A stretch of DNA of 64,000 nucleotides, taken from contig OZ004581.1 in the NCBI GenBank assembly GCA_963924555.1, forward strand, positions 4,154,001-4,218,000, in the 5' to 3' direction. The notes beneath the pieces are model-generated. The model searched no databases. It saw only the letters and a program-made list of their open reading frames with translations, and was not told the DNA's origin. Numbering within the stretch: position 1 is the stretch's first letter; each line of letters begins with the position of its first letter. This stretch comes from Crambe crambe. Taxonomy: Eukaryota; Porifera; Demospongiae; Poecilosclerida; Crambeidae. This document shows positions 1 to 12,858 of the stretch, one piece after another. A program made the position numbers and the translations under genes.

Positions 1-3000
1 AAGAATTTTTCAAGAGTTTTGATTCTTTTGGATCATGAAGCAGGTATAGGAAAGGTTTTGTCTTATGGACTTTCACTTAAATATTTAACTAGTGATAATT
101 ATTAGTAAATACGCTAAGGACACCAAAGAGGAAAAAACAACAGCAAAAAACACAACAGTAACAACAAACAGCAGCTGTTGTTTTATATAGACCTAATACA
201 TAATTTAAGAATTTATTGAAGTCGTATAGTTTCACATAATGACTACTTGTGTGCATTAAGGATGATTATATGGCTATGTACTCATTATTCAGCAACCAAA
301 TTCACATCCACATCACCTAGCTAAGCCACTAGTTAGTTTAGTCTACTGCTCATATACTATTATAGGTTTTAAGAATTCCATATATCTTCACAAATCAATC
401 TGTCACTTGATTGGTAATGAGTCCACATTCACATAATCCCATCCATTCAGCCACCAATTGCAATTCTGTTAATTGTATTATAGATCCTTTGATTCAGGAT
501 TCTGAAGGAAAGAATGCATTGCACATTGCTTTTGAGAATAATGCAGGTGGCAATATCATAATGAAGCTATTAGAAGGGTGAGACTATGAAATTATGAATG
601 CATGTAATTCTACATGGGATTACAATATTATATTAGTATCTGTGCACTATTATAGGGATATTCTTGAATAATTCCATCACTGGATGTTTTGATGCTAAGC
701 TTCTTTCATTAGGGATCCCTTCCAAAATAATGGAAGATAAATATTTTGTCCAGTGATTGGTATTCAACTTATGTTTACTTTGACACAGTTGCAGGGCATA
801 TAACGTGTAATTATGTTAGTTGTATTTCGAGCTTGAATGTCACCTTCAGTACACCCATTCCATCAAAGAACTTTTGATGCTACATAGCTCTGCAAATGAC
901 AGTCATTCTTCCCTCTCATAATTTATTTTAAGGGAACCTATACAACATTATGGTTTTACAGTGTGGAAACTGGTGTGATTCAACAGATCTACTCCCTCTT
1001 GTATTTCAATTCAAATTGAGCAATGCATGCACACAGCACAGATAAACCTATGCACCCACCCACATATATCATACCACATTGTCCCCAGAGCACAAACACA
1101 CATCACACTGAAATGTTAACCTATCAAAGATTTGAAAGGCTATGCTTTTTTTCAAAATCAACCAGCCTATATATGTTTGTATCTTTTATTCAGCGAGTGA
1201 GCGAGCTGTGCATACACAATGCGCATGCTCCAATTGTAATTGCTTGATTGATAGGGCTAGGCTTATCTAGGCATTCAATCTACCAGTAAGTGCCTTATGG
1301 TAAGCATTACAGCTTTATATCAGAGAGTACAATAGTACTCTCTAAGTAGGGATGGCGATGGCTCCATTGGAGTAGTACTTAATATTTCTGTTATAACTCC
1401 TGGTCGTTCATCATCATCATCAAACAACTTATTTCAGAAATGCTTCATAATTCTTATACCACTCTACTCAGAAATGACTACAATCCTTTACCTTTAACTC
1501 AACATGTTCAAAAATAGCATGTCATCTTGCCAGCTTTCAAGCTACAACATGGCAGACATTTTTTATGCCCTGCCCCATATACATGATTCTTGGACCTTGA
1601 CCTCACAACGACTAGCGAATCTGTCCTTTAGCTTTCTCTGTCTCTCGATGCTCAGAGCATAAATCCTAGGCACTTGTCTGGTTATGAATCAAACCTTGAT
1701 GCAACAGTATATCAGGTACTGTAATATTAATAAGGGGGTCATTCATAATGAGCAATGTGAACAAAGTAAAATTAAAAGCTACCCTAGGTCTCAAGGCTAC
1801 AAAGTCAAGTCTGACTTACAATGGTCTTGGCAAGGGTTAAGGAGAAAGAAGGAACAACAAAAAACATGCGTGAGATAAAAACAAAAGAAGTGATAACTGA
1901 GTGATGAGTCAAATGAGAAAATTGCGTTCAGTGTTCCAAAATGAGTCTCTACGGGCCATAAAGATTGAATGGGATGCAGAAATTGCTATTACATCTTTTG
2001 GACTTCTGATTTCTTCAAAGAGGGGAAATGTGACCGTACATCATTGTGTGCGCTAGGGCGTGAGTGCCCAAGTGAACAAATTTCAATTGTGAGCAAGGTT
2101 GCACATAGTCCTTTCGCTTCAAGATCACCCAAAAGCGAAACATACCGACTTTTTGCTGTGAGTGTTCTTGATGGATGGCAATCTTATTATAAACTGTATA
2201 GATTTCAGCTCATACAATATTATGATGAACTACATAGCTACAATACATGAACTTTAACTTGGATAGCATCCAGTTGCCTGTAATAAAATAATAGAGTGTT
2301 ACATCAAAAAAGGTGATGAACAAGTGAAGGAAAAAAATATTTATTCTGAAAAAAGAAAAGTTGTGCAGTTCACTTTTCTTTTCTTTAAAATATGCCACTT
2401 ATGTATCTTCTAGAAAGCTCTAAAACCCTATAACTAGGAATACTTGCTCACTCACTCGCTGTGACTCAAATGTTGCACATATGAAGTATGCATGTATATA
2501 CTCCCACTGTAGGCATAGTGGTATTGATGAAAAGAGAGATAGGGCATACAAATTGCCTATTCATTACTTAAGTGCTGGAACTCCTATATCATCAATCAGG
2601 GCTTTAGAAAGAGTTTCTCTAACACCAGAACCAAAGGAGATGGAAACTAAAAAAGAAACACTTTCAGCCATCCAAAGAAAAACCGGACCATTTTCAGTTG
2701 GAAAAGTAAGTACATAACTATATAATCTTGAGCTTCTTGCTAGCATGTATAGTTGATGCATATGTAGTAAGTTTTGATGTTTCAGGATGGTGGATCAAGT
2801 AGCATGGAATTGAAGAATGTTCCACCACCTGGCAGAGGTTGCAGTTGTGTAAATAAAGATCATATTACGGGAGAGGTATCCTTTAGTGTTTACTGTGATG
2901 GAGAGGATAAACTCTGTGTGTGTATCGAGAAAGCACATGTGGCAAACTGTAGTGACGTACCAAGTCCATATATCAAAGTCAGCCTCGTGTCATCAAAAGG

Positions 3001-4733
3001 AACAATTTGTCAGAAGACAGATGTAATGGAAAAAAATCATAACCCAGAGTACAAGACTGTTAAGAAGGTTAGAGTAAGCCACTACTGTAACCCTTGCGCA
3101 TGCGCTGAGGGTTAATGATCACACATCTTATACAGTTAGCATATCTCAATCAAAAATGCACATAGCAACATTGTGTGTGGAAAGAATGCAGTGAGTGTAC
3201 ATGTATACTCTCTATGTGGATGTGCAGGTGAATTCAATGCTTTAAAGCTTTAGAGTGAGTGGTATCAGGTGACAAACAAAGTGGCCCACATGGCTATTAG
3301 TACACAAGAGGTACTTAAATTCTGGTTAAGTCAAAGAACATGATGTATGATGATTTATTATGCACTTTCTAATCATTGGCAAAGTTACTGAAAATATGTA
3401 CATACCATATGATCAAATTCACACTGTGGCTCTCCTTTCTTTCTAAATTGGCTTTATGTAAAGCAGAACATTTATTAAAACTAGCATGTAGTGTAGCTGG
3501 ATGTGTTGTTCCAATCCAGTGTGTGTGTAGGGTATTATAATGAACTATAATATTGTAGTTTATGGTTTCTAAAACTGAGGCTGCTACCTGTGATCTGTTG
3601 TTGGAAGTGTGGGACCAGAGCGAGAAATTTCTTGGAGAAATCAGGCATAATATTTCTTCTCAGGATCTTAACCATCAAACGAAGATGCACCAAATCCAAC
3701 TGAAGGATAGGGTATGTTTTTTAAAAATCATATGAATGTTGGTCAATTCATCGAAACCTTGTTGAATTGAGAGGCATAATCATCTGGTACCATACATACA
3801 TAAATACGTGCATTATGTAACTGAGTAAACAAAGAGAGCCCACACGCTTAATATAACTCTCATGTCACATGATAGTCACAATCATACTATCACATTCCTA
3901 TGGATATCAGGTTAACAACTACCAGTCACTGCTTACATAGAAAAAAGAATGCTTCACCCCATGATTCTAATACTTGCACATGGATAGTACAAATGCAACA
4001 AAATTATCTAGTTTATGGTTAAATGTCTTAATGTACATAGAAATCAGCACTGAACAGAGCTATTGAGTTGAAAAGAAATGATATAGTAGAAGTTTTGTTG
4101 GTAAAAGGTGCCAAAGTTGACAGGGCTACTTTCATGGCAGAATTGAAAAAAGAAGACAAGTAAGTTTTCAAATTTTTTAGACTGAGTCTCAATTGTTATA
4201 GTATCAGCCAATGGCATAAAATTTTAACTATGAACTACATATAGTCCATGTCTCTGCATGACTTATGTATAACATGTGAAGATGTATAGTAATTATGTAT
4301 CATTCTTTGATATTATCACAGAGACTTGGTTAAAATTCTTGTTCGGCATTCAAAGATAGATTATTTACTTAGTCTTATGAAGGAAGAATTCCATGATGAT
4401 CAACTTGTGCATCGACATTATCCCACCACTCCATTCAGAGAACTTATTCAACACATGCCAGGTATCATTCTAAGCTAGAAGTAAGATTGAGGAATAAACT
4501 AAACAAGAGTAGTTTACATGTGTTTCAGTGTATGTGTAATTGGTACATACTATCTTTAGAATCAGCCAAAGAAGTATTGCAGCGAAGTTTTGAACTGGAT
4601 AAGGATCACAAGTATGTTAAATTCAACTATTCTCTCCTTCAACCATGGCATCCAACCAAGCAAGTATGGAGGTAGAGTATGTGCATGCTTTCAAAGATGA
4701 AAGGATTTGGTATTTCTACTAGCTATGTATAAC

Positions 4734-4802
<69 letters not shown>

Positions 4803-7800
4803 GAATCATAAGAAATATAAAAAAGAGAGAAAAGTATAAGGTTGGTAAGACCTTTGTCCATTGCTTTATCACAGGTAGAGGTCACCTATTTCAATCAAAT
4901 TAACTTCTTTAGGACCATTACTATACTTATATTGAGATAAGTGTGATTGTGAGATGATTGTACTAGTTTGAGTTTTTCTTTGAGAACTTCTTTGAGAGCT
5001 TCTTATCCGGTCATCAGGGGAGAACCCAGTTCGATCATCACCAACCATAGGTTTCGGTCCCATTAGTCTCCCAACCTATGGCCAGCTACGAAAAGGGCAG
5101 GACCACTCCCACAGGAGTCCGGACTGTGCTGTTGTAGTCTCTTGAACTTGACTGTTGTTTTTTCTATTTTGAGTGACACATGCTTAGTCTGTTGGCTTTT
5201 GGTGTGCAAACTACCACATTGGTTGATTCTTAGATCTGATTGGGTTTTCCTACCTAAATGTGAGTCTGAGTAGTTATTATTGTGTGTTATACAACATAGA
5301 CTTAAATTATGTACCTGATGGTCTGATTCAGCTTTTCTTTTTTTTTTTCTGTCACCATGTGCTCTACTGCACATGTCATTTAATTTTCTGCATAATGTAT
5401 GAGTTTATGGTATGTAGTGTAAATTAACTTTGTAGCTTGACTTAAGCTTTACTAAACATAACTTAAGGTGTGTGTGTGTGTGTGTGTGTGTCTAGCCTCG
5501 TACTTAGGCCTGCTTTTTTCGAGTGGCAGATGAAAAGCAAAAAGGGCCTGGTATAACTTGAATGCACAAGCAATCCAGCCCTCGAAGTATTTTTGTGCAC
5601 GTCCATTACATAGTAAACATGTCGTCATTATTTTTAGTAGCAAGAGACCATTGACCATTCACTGGAGCTAGCCATATATCTAGCTAGAACACGTGTGCTA
5701 TTTTAGTCATTCACCATGTGCACCAATACTACATAACTAGTTAATTAAGCGCATGGCCCTTTCACTTTTCCTCTACTCCATGGAAAAAGTGGGCCCAGGT
5801 AAAAGGGTGGGATTTGACAGCCGAAGAAACCAGCAATTGCAATCATAATTCTTGAAGTGATGAATTTGACACACACTATAATATGAACATCAACACAATG
5901 ACAATTAGAAATAAGTCAATTATGTTATATGTGGCTGCACCTTCCTAGCTACCAATCATAAGCACCTACCCAATTATAACTAGGGTATCTTATTCAATTG
6001 GTGAGCAAAACAGTGAACAAAAGTATCAACTCATTAATTTAGTGTGCTTCAACTCCTTATAGAGTGTTGCTTCGCTTGCCAATAAGCACCAGACATGTTG
6101 TAGATACAGACTCACATTGATTGTATTATTTGCTTTGCAGACCTGGGATCCTCAAGTTTGTGCAACATTTTGACAAAGAGAAAGGTTTAAAGAATCCCCT
6201 TAAATTAATGGTAGGTGAGATAATCTGACCTGCATGGTTATTGGATTGAACAAAGATACAGAGGTGATTTTTTTGCACAGTGACTTCTGATATGAAGTTT
6301 TACGTCATATAAAACATACATCTATAGGTGACCTGCTGACTCTGGTGACCACTAAGTCAAGTTCTACTGTTAATTAGCTAGTATGCACTCAACCTGCCAT
6401 ATGAGACTGGAAAACCTCACAAACATGGAAAAAAAAAATTATAGATTCACTAGAAGATAATAAAAATAAATTTTCTGACTGATGCACACTAGCTATTCCC
6501 ATGACAGCATAAGGTGTGTAGATTTTATAGGATGTGTGTGTACTAACCATTTTAGTGTGTGTGTTTTGTTTTTTGAATATAAATTACATGTACAGGTGAA
6601 GTACAAAAGGACTGAACTTTTACAACATCCAGTTATTGGAAGTTACTTACATTTGAAGTGGAACAGGATTGGGTTTTGGTATTACTTCTTCACTCTTGTG
6701 CTCTATGGGATCTTTCTCGTCTCCCTTTCTTTGTTTTCTCTGTTGGTGAATAGACCTCGGGATAATATTTGTAAGTCCTACTACCAGTATAATGCTAGGA
6801 TATATTCACTTTGCATGTTAATTTTTAATATTTAAATGCAGGTTTGAGTACAAATGTAACTGTTTCATCAAGCCCCAAACTTGATAATTGTGGTAATTAT
6901 ATATTTACTTAGGTACATGCAGTATACAAAACATGTGGCACATACAATGTATGTGGCAGGTCTGCTTTTGCCTTGGCACTGAAGTGCCGAGGTGCAGTAT
7001 TGGAGGTGACTATGTTTGCGTAGTATGTACATCTTATTACCACCATGCATAAAATTTAATCGTTATACTCATGCACATGACCTTGACCTTACAGTACATC
7101 TAGAAAGTGAGAAAGTAACTAAACAGCGAGAGTAGGCAAGTTAACGATTATCTGAGGAAGTACTGGGAGCAAGAAAACTAACATGAAAGCCATAAACAGC
7201 GAGAGCAGATGGTACAAAGCTATAAAGCTCGAGATTTTATGATTGTCTGAAAAGGCAGCAAGAGAGCCTTAAGTAGGGAGTCCTGAAAAAAGCAGAAAGA
7301 GAGCCAACATAAGCTATGTTAGTTTGCAGCAGCAGCAAAGGAAGTCATTCATGTAGAATATATTTCAGTATAACTCTTATAATGATACATGCAATAAGTG
7401 CCAAGGTAGCAAATCTTTTTAAAGACAAACTTATTATTTATTTTATTGACCTCTGTGCTCCACATCAACAAATACTTTTATGTATGGCTAATGGTCAAGA
7501 TTATATTATTATTGTACTGTTATAGGTTCAATACATCGACTTGGTTTCACTTTTCTCTTTGCTGTTTTGACTATTCTGCTGTCAGTGTATCATTTCATTC
7601 TGGAGATGTTCCAGATTGTAATATACAAATGGAAGTATTTTAGAGAACTGAGGAACTATGGAGAACTGCCACTTTATATTCTCAGTATAATTTATGTCTC
7701 TGTTTTCTTCAATGATTGTGGATGCCCCATGGAGTGGCAGTGGCAAGTTGGAATATTTGCTGTATTCTTGGGATGGATCAACCTAATCATTTATGTGTCC

Positions 7801-10800
7801 AAACTCCCCAAAACTGGAATATATGTCTTGATATTTTATCGAATCGTGGTGACTTTTGTGAAGTTGATATCATTCTCAATTCTCCTTGTTTTAGCTTTTT
7901 CTCTGATTCTCTTCATGGTATTCAATGACCCTATGGCAACGGTATGATAATTATTATTTTAATTGTGTCAGCATGATAATAGAAATGCTCAAACATTGCT
8001 GGATAACACAATACTACAGAAATCATATATATATATATATATATCTTTTCAGACCTCAGTTTTCTCAAACATTGGTCATTCATTTGTGAAGACAGTGACC
8101 ATGGTGAGTGGAGAACTAGATTTTGAAAGTCTCTTTAGACTTGGAGTGGATCCGGATCGCTATGAACCTATACCTTATCATGGAAGTGCATTTTTAATAT
8201 GGATTATTTTCATTATACTGATTCCGATCATCCTCAATAATATGTTGGTAAGTTAGAGACTATTTCTGTGTATTTGGGTTGGGACTCATCTTAGACTATG
8301 CCAACTAGATAGCTATGTTAGAATATTGTAGCTCCTTGTCATGCATACAAATAATGGTATCATGAAAGAGCAATGTATAGAAACATGCTTCACTAATGGT
8401 CATATTCATTCCATTACTTGAATACGTGTCTTTAATATTATCTTCAGACCTCCTTGGCTGTTGGTGACACTGAACAAATAAGGGAAACAGCAGAATTGAC
8501 GAAGTTAGAGCTTCAGGTACTTAATTAACCCTTGGAAGCTCCCCCCCCCCCCCTCAAACACCCAAACTAGCCCAACTCCCCCCAAGGTATAAATTTTCTT
8601 TTTATAGCTATTCCCTTTGGTGACAGCAGGTTGTTACATGTAGTCACCAAAAGAAGTAATTAAGACCAATGTGGGATACTTGAGTAGTAAGCATTTTGGC
8701 TTCGTGCAGAAGGGGGTACATCCCCCTCCAACACACAATTGGTGAGCTTCCCCCCCCCCCCCCCCCCCCCAGGTGAAATTCCTAGATGAAACCCTGCAAG
8801 ATTTTTTTGCAGTTTCTACACAGCATGCACGATGCTACTGGATGGTAATCATTTGATGACCACGGTAAGCATTATACAGCCTCCCTGCTACCACCACTTC
8901 ACCCTGACAGCAATAGAAGATGAAGTACAAATGACTTTCATCAACTGCTTCACTCGCCAATTGAATATGTTATACAAACATACCCTAGAATAAATGAATA
9001 ATCAGAGCACATTTCTTCTCTGAGAACCTCAGCGCTTTGTTGCCATTACGAATTACGAATCTCTAAAGCAACTTTGTCTTTCTTCATAGAATGCCTAACT
9101 CTACTTCATTTTGGACTGCGCATCAGGTCAAAAATTGTACTACTGTCTCCATGTAGACGATCTTTACCATGTGCAAGCAATGTCTTTTAGCCTTCTCCTC
9201 TAGTGGCAAGCCTTGATTGCAGACGGAGATGAGACTCTGCTGAGCAGTGAGTCCAGGCATTGTGAGTATCTAGTCAGCTTTCGGTATTGACACTCAAAAA
9301 GCAGCTAGGTCATAATCAGCTGCTTATATTATGGAAATATCTTATCAGGTTATGGCCATCTGAGACTTTGGATGCTAGTGAGAGAGTAGAGTTGTGCTTC
9401 CTGATCTTTCACAGGTAATTTCAAAATATTCAAAATAATTATTCTTCTCTCAATGACACATCTGTAATGTAACAAGTTAGTCTTTAAAAAGATTTATGCC
9501 TCAGCACTGGTAGCTAGCTGTTGAAATTCAAGTTTTTGTAATCAATGAAGGGTCTGGGCTCATGTATGCTAATATTAAACAAATGTCAATTTCTGTGATG
9601 AGTTACTTGTGTGTCTCAGTGCCCTCTGATCCGCTTCTCAAATGCTCACTTCCATGCAAGGCCTGATCTCATTATTCTTGCCTTTCCTGATGTCTAGCTG
9701 ATCATCTGTGGTCACTTCTGCTTGCTTGTAGTTGTTCTCTCAGTGGTCACGCTAATAATCCTGGCTTTCTTGTTCGACTAGACTGTTGTCTCTGCTGTCA
9801 TGTAGTGCTCTTGGGTTTCCTGTTGCCTGGCTATTAATCATTAATTCTGTCCGTTACTTTCTCACTGTCTCTTGATCCATTCTCTGAGGTTCTGCTTAAA
9901 TCTGCCTAAAGTAACAGCTAGTTGTTTCTGGTGGCTAGGCCTACTCCTTCTTCTTCACACCTGCACATGCGCACAATGTATTGCGTGGGTGTACTTGAAC
10001 ATGCAGTATTGTACTATTACAACGTACGTAGAATGGCCAGATAGTCGATCCCAGCACTGCGAAGTGCCAAGGCCAAGAAGTAAGCTCTTTTTGCCTTTCT
10101 TTTTTTCTACTGGTATATAATTACATACCAAGTAGAAAGAAAAAAAGAAAGAAATATGTTTTAAGCAAATAATCAAAACGTGTTTCATCACTGCCATCAC
10201 AGATCTCCAAAGTACCATCCTTCTCCATGCTATTAACCTAGAGCACCTAACTCTACTTTGTTTTGGGTCAGAAATTGTATGCTATGATGATAACGTTTTA
10301 AGGTGGAGGAAGTGGTGGCAGGGGGAAGTCAAGTGGTATGGCAAGATTTGACCCACAGTAATCATCACCAGAACTGTTAGAAAGCTAAAGAACTCTGCTT
10401 GTACATGTTCTTAGGTTGTATGGTAACATAGAGACAGTATAATAAAGGGAGTAGCGTATATATGTGATATTATGGTAGTGAGCAGCTGCTGAATTTCCTT
10501 ATTTGAAATATTATGCAGGTGCATACTTTTGTTCAAGCTGAAGAATTTGTCCCAGATTGTATTTTGAAATGCTTGGATCCTAGACCCGACTTTCATAGGT
10601 TTAGAGATCATAGTTCAAAGTATCAAGTTGATGAAGAAAATTATCGCATAGTGAAGCTTGAAGTTGGGAGGTTTCAGTCTTTTTGGAGATGGATACAACT
10701 GTTCATATGGGGAGGTAAAGATTATATGGAGCAAATCAAAGAGGATACATATCACGAGGTAAAAATTCATGATATTGAAATTGAGCACATGCAAGTTTTC

Positions 10801-11141
10801 TGTGCATAAACAAGCATATCTGACCTGTAGTTTGAAGTGCACAGGATTAGGAAATGGTTGTATGATTTATTTATCTATCAATGATTCTCCCTTTATGAAG
10901 AGACTTGATGAAGAACAAAAGGAAATAAATGGAGATGTAAGGGATGATAACCAAAGTGTGACTCAGAATCATATCATAACAAAACTGGATGATCTCTTTG
11001 AACTAGCAAAGAGTAATGAAGAAAAAATCAGGAAAATGAACAAATTCATAAGGTAGTATGTTGATAGCCATTGTGCAAACCTGGTTATTATCACCAGTTA
11101 TTTCTATCTTTGTTCACAGGGAAATGTCTAGCCAGAAGTAG
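1..11141 (+). CDS. TRPA-like cation channel with C2 domain, copy 1 (5' end outside window)
   Basis: Seventeen exons can be followed: 1-43 (partial), 484-577, 2513-2705, 2786-3067, 3559-3711, 4041-4159, 4322-4461, 4560-4659, 6141-6210, 6596-6770, 6842-6892, 7526-7941, 8053-8247, 8448-8516, 10519-10758, 10901-11052, 11120-11141. They total 838 codons with phase kept at every junction and no internal stop. The protein has the last ankyrin repeats, a C2 domain (exons 4-5), ankyrin-like helices, a pre-channel segment (TPFRELIQHMP), then S1-S6. The segment from S4 onward (WQWQVGIFAVFLGWINL, KTVTMVSGELDF, LTSLAVGD) matches the TRPA family pattern. TRPA channels are plasma-membrane, calcium-permeable sensory channels; the role here is inferred from the family. 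The donor after 4659 is GC, not GT. Introns carry insertions absent from copy 2. The gene is the tandem paralogue of 18923-43610. Confidence 0.87.
1318..2405. mobile_element. Composite insertion in copy 1 intron, with a TATCAGAGAG-end element
   Basis: Comparison with copy 2 (33150-33300) shows extra DNA in copy 1. It begins with TATCAGAGAGTACAATAGTA, the terminal motif of a dispersed family also seen near 25090, 35790, 50013, 54230 and 61776. The part 1318-1697 is an inverted relative of 24535-25090. The rest (1698-2405) shares sequence with the hairpin region near 22900-23000. No coding capacity was recognised. Confidence 0.6.
2786..3711 (+). other. C2 domain exons of channel copy 1
   Basis: Two phase-0 exons (2786-3067 and 3559-3711) encode a C2 beta-sandwich. 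The strand-loop pattern reads LCVCIEKAHVANCSD, SPYIKVSL, NHNPEYKTVKK, then LLLEVWDQSEKFLGE. C2 domains usually bind phospholipid, often through calcium held by loop aspartates. Here the usual DPY is SPY and the Asp after WD is replaced, so calcium binding is probably weak or lost. The donor could also be used six bases later (after 3073) without changing frame; copy 2 and the C2 pattern favour 3067. Confidence 0.8.
4660..4661 (+). other. GC splice donor in channel copy 1
   Basis: After CCAACCAA the intron starts GCAAGT. The paralogous exon in copy 2 (ending 35511) has GTAAGT at the same place. Apart from the GC the donor matches the consensus well. Frame and phase (2) require a splice here, so this is read as a GC-AG intron created by a single T to C change after duplication. 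Confidence 0.7.
4736..5491. repeat. (TG)n microsatellites flanking an intron insertion
   Basis: A (GT)n tract of about 65 bases (4736-4801) and a second of about 24 bases (5468-5491) bracket roughly 665 bases that are absent from copy 2, where one short (GT)n tract joins the same flanks (35580-35595). The insertion is therefore in or next to a dinucleotide repeat. Reading frames through the (GT)n tract give only Thr-His repeats and are not genes. Confidence 0.7.
6596..8516 (+). other. Transmembrane channel block of copy 1 (S1-S6)
   Basis: Exon 6596-6770 carries S1 after KYKRTELLQHP. Exon 6842-6892 is a short extracellular loop with one N-glycosylation sequon (NVT). Exon 7526-7941 carries S2 to S5, with the S4-S5 region KLPKTGIYVLIFYRIVVTF. 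Exon 8053-8247 has the pore helix and filter (KTVTMVSGELDF) and S6 (IIFIILIPIILNNML). Exon 8448-8516 begins LTSLAVGD, the conserved post-S6 segment of TRPA channels. The glutamate and aspartate after the filter glycine sit where TRPA channels carry an acidic filter residue. Confidence 0.88.
8517..10518 (+). other. Large intron of copy 1, no gene seen
   Basis: Intron between the S6-proximal exon and the C-terminal exon. It aligns in part with the copy 2 intron 40444-43006. It contains poly-C tracts near 8541 and 8751 and short degenerate repeats. No coding exon with supporting splice signals was found on either strand. Confidence 0.6.
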
Positions 11142-11389
11142 CTGTTTGGCAAATCAGAACAATTACCAATTCATTTATCTGACTGCAGAAAATATTTGAC
11201 TGCAGAAAATATTTACAACAACAATGATGTATTTTCAGTAGGATGTCTTTATACCAGTATTGTAAATATTCATAAAGAAGTTTGTAAGCATGTGAAAGTC
11301 CTTTGACAAAAATCAGTTGTGAAACGCTATGAATGGACTCTATTATTAGAATAAGTGAAGTGAAGGGTAACTGTAATAATGAACTTGTT

Positions 11390-11705
11390 TTATATAGCGC
11401 ATAAATAATTCACCACTTTGCGGTAACCCCTCATTTGTGCTAGTTGAAGTGGTGTCTGCCGAAACTTATTCATACTGGTCACGGGGCAATGAAGATGTTC
11501 ATTAAGATACTTGACTACCGTCAGTTGGCCTTCCTTGGCTGCCCAATGAAGTGGAGTCTCTTGAGATATATCTCGGGCACGTAATTGCACTCTTTGTTTT
11601 TCATAAGATATTGGACAATAGATAAACGCCCATCTTTTGCTGCAAAGTGAAGAGGTGTTGCACAATCACCATCGACACAATTCAGATCACAACCATGTTT
11701 TTTTG
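11390..11705 (-). pseudogene. 3' fragment of the convergent ankyrin gene (partial duplicate)
   Basis: On the minus strand this matches the last 0.3 kb of the ankyrin gene at 43822-45090, including SQETPLHWAAKEGQLT and the end VVNYLCAI with its stop. Similarity ends near 11705, in ACCATGTTTTT, and unrelated T-rich sequence follows. One base is missing in a G run near 11576 relative to the parent, so the last two repeats lie in a different frame from the sequence upstream. It is a passenger truncated at the duplication breakpoint and is unlikely to be expressed as a useful protein. Confidence 0.85.
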
Positions 11706-11734
11706 TTTTTTTTGTTTTGTTTTTTGTACAGTGA

Positions 11735-11950
11735 CTCTGTATAGAGGAAAAATTCTAAATAAAAAAAGCAAGTAGGGATAGCTAACATGTATGGTTCAGA
11801 GTCGAGTAACCCCCATCACCAAATTCTCAAGAACCACATTAATATTACCAAACTACACACTAACTATTCCTGCTTCACTCCTCATCCTAGCCCATTATGG
11901 GAGTGAAATAGGAATATAGTTTGGTAATACTGGTGTGAAACATTTTGGCA
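11735..11950. mobile_element. Hairpin MITE remnant
   Basis: The stem begins TTCTAAATAAAAAAAGCAAG followed by TAGGGATAGC, the end sequence shared by the hairpins at 22660, 48859 and 63150. A central inverted repeat (ACTATTCCTGCTTCACTCC against GGGAGTGAAATAGGAATA) is visible. The outer right stem is missing, so the copy is partial. Confidence 0.6.
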
Positions 11951-12272
11951 TTTATCATGACTTTTAGGTTGGAGAAAAGACCAAATGTTAATAATATTGG
12001 TATGGGCCAAGTTTGCTGACAATGTCACAGATTTGGTTGAGAGCCATTATTATTTATCTTCTAGCTGTGAGTTGTGGTACTTGGTTGTCACATCAGTAGT
12101 TGGAAATTCTTGGAACTATTTTTTTTTCTGTTGGTGCTTTGAGGTACAAGTATAGAAAACGAGACTGATATTGAGGACAGTGTAATTATGAATATCGAAC
12201 GTGTAACGTGTGTGTTGATTGTCATTTTCTGTTATCATGCATGGCACAGAAATGTAATTGGGACCTTTGTTA
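11951..12272. other. Spacer without recognised features
   Basis: No gene, clear repeat or splice-supported exon was seen between the hairpin remnant and the left arm of the large inverted repeat. Confidence 0.5.
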
Positions 12273-12727
12273 AGAATGGTGCAGCAAAACAAACCCTGTA
12301 GTACGTACATCAATGCATTAATTTTTAGTACTGGGTCTACAGCACAAATTTACATGATTGCATGCATACAGCCCCTAAATTAGTTAGACACATCGGCCAA
12401 TGGAAGCTACAGTTCTAGGCCCTTAGCTAGATGGTAGTCTTCGCTTCACTCAGACTCTACAGCCTAAGGTTTCCTATGTCTCGGTGTCTAACTATACCAA
12501 TGAATGCTAGTACTATACCTGTTCATTGGTTTCTCTTTCATCTGATTCTTCGACATCAACAGGAATTGTTACCTGATGAGACATTTCAGCTGAACATCAG
12601 GTTTCTTCTGAGATGGAAATACTAAAATTTTTAATAATACCTGCTAGAGCCAGCCACGCCTTGCTAATTCGCAGTGGATACCCAGCCAATACCGGCATTG
12701 GAGTTTTTCTTCCGGTGTCGCAGCGAA
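12273..12727 (-). repeat. Left arm of large inverted repeat; holds an inverted copy of channel exon 1
   Basis: Reverse complement of 18771-19176 at near identity over most of its length, with about 60 extra bases near 12395-12460 and a small difference near the inner edge. On the minus strand it contains the same sequence as the predicted first coding exon of channel copy 2 (MSHQVTIPVDVEE and onward) with its donor. It is either the terminal repeat of the enclosed transposon or an inverted duplication of the host gene's 5' end. Confidence 0.8.
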
Positions 12728-12858
12728 AATGTTCCCACGTGCGATTGTTCCTCAGGAACAAAAATGCTAGCGTAGGAGTTCCACCCGGAACAATCACGCA
12801 TGCGCGAAAATGTTCCGCTGCCGCATGTATGTTTCTGCATTTTCCTGCCAGAACAATA

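Noticed and set aside
4691-4885. Minus-strand frame rich in Thr-His
   Set aside because: It is the translation of a (GT)n microsatellite, not a protein gene.
7446-7643. Alternative frames over the S2-S5 exon
   Set aside because: Shadow frames of the channel exon 7526-7941; they lack the family motifs.
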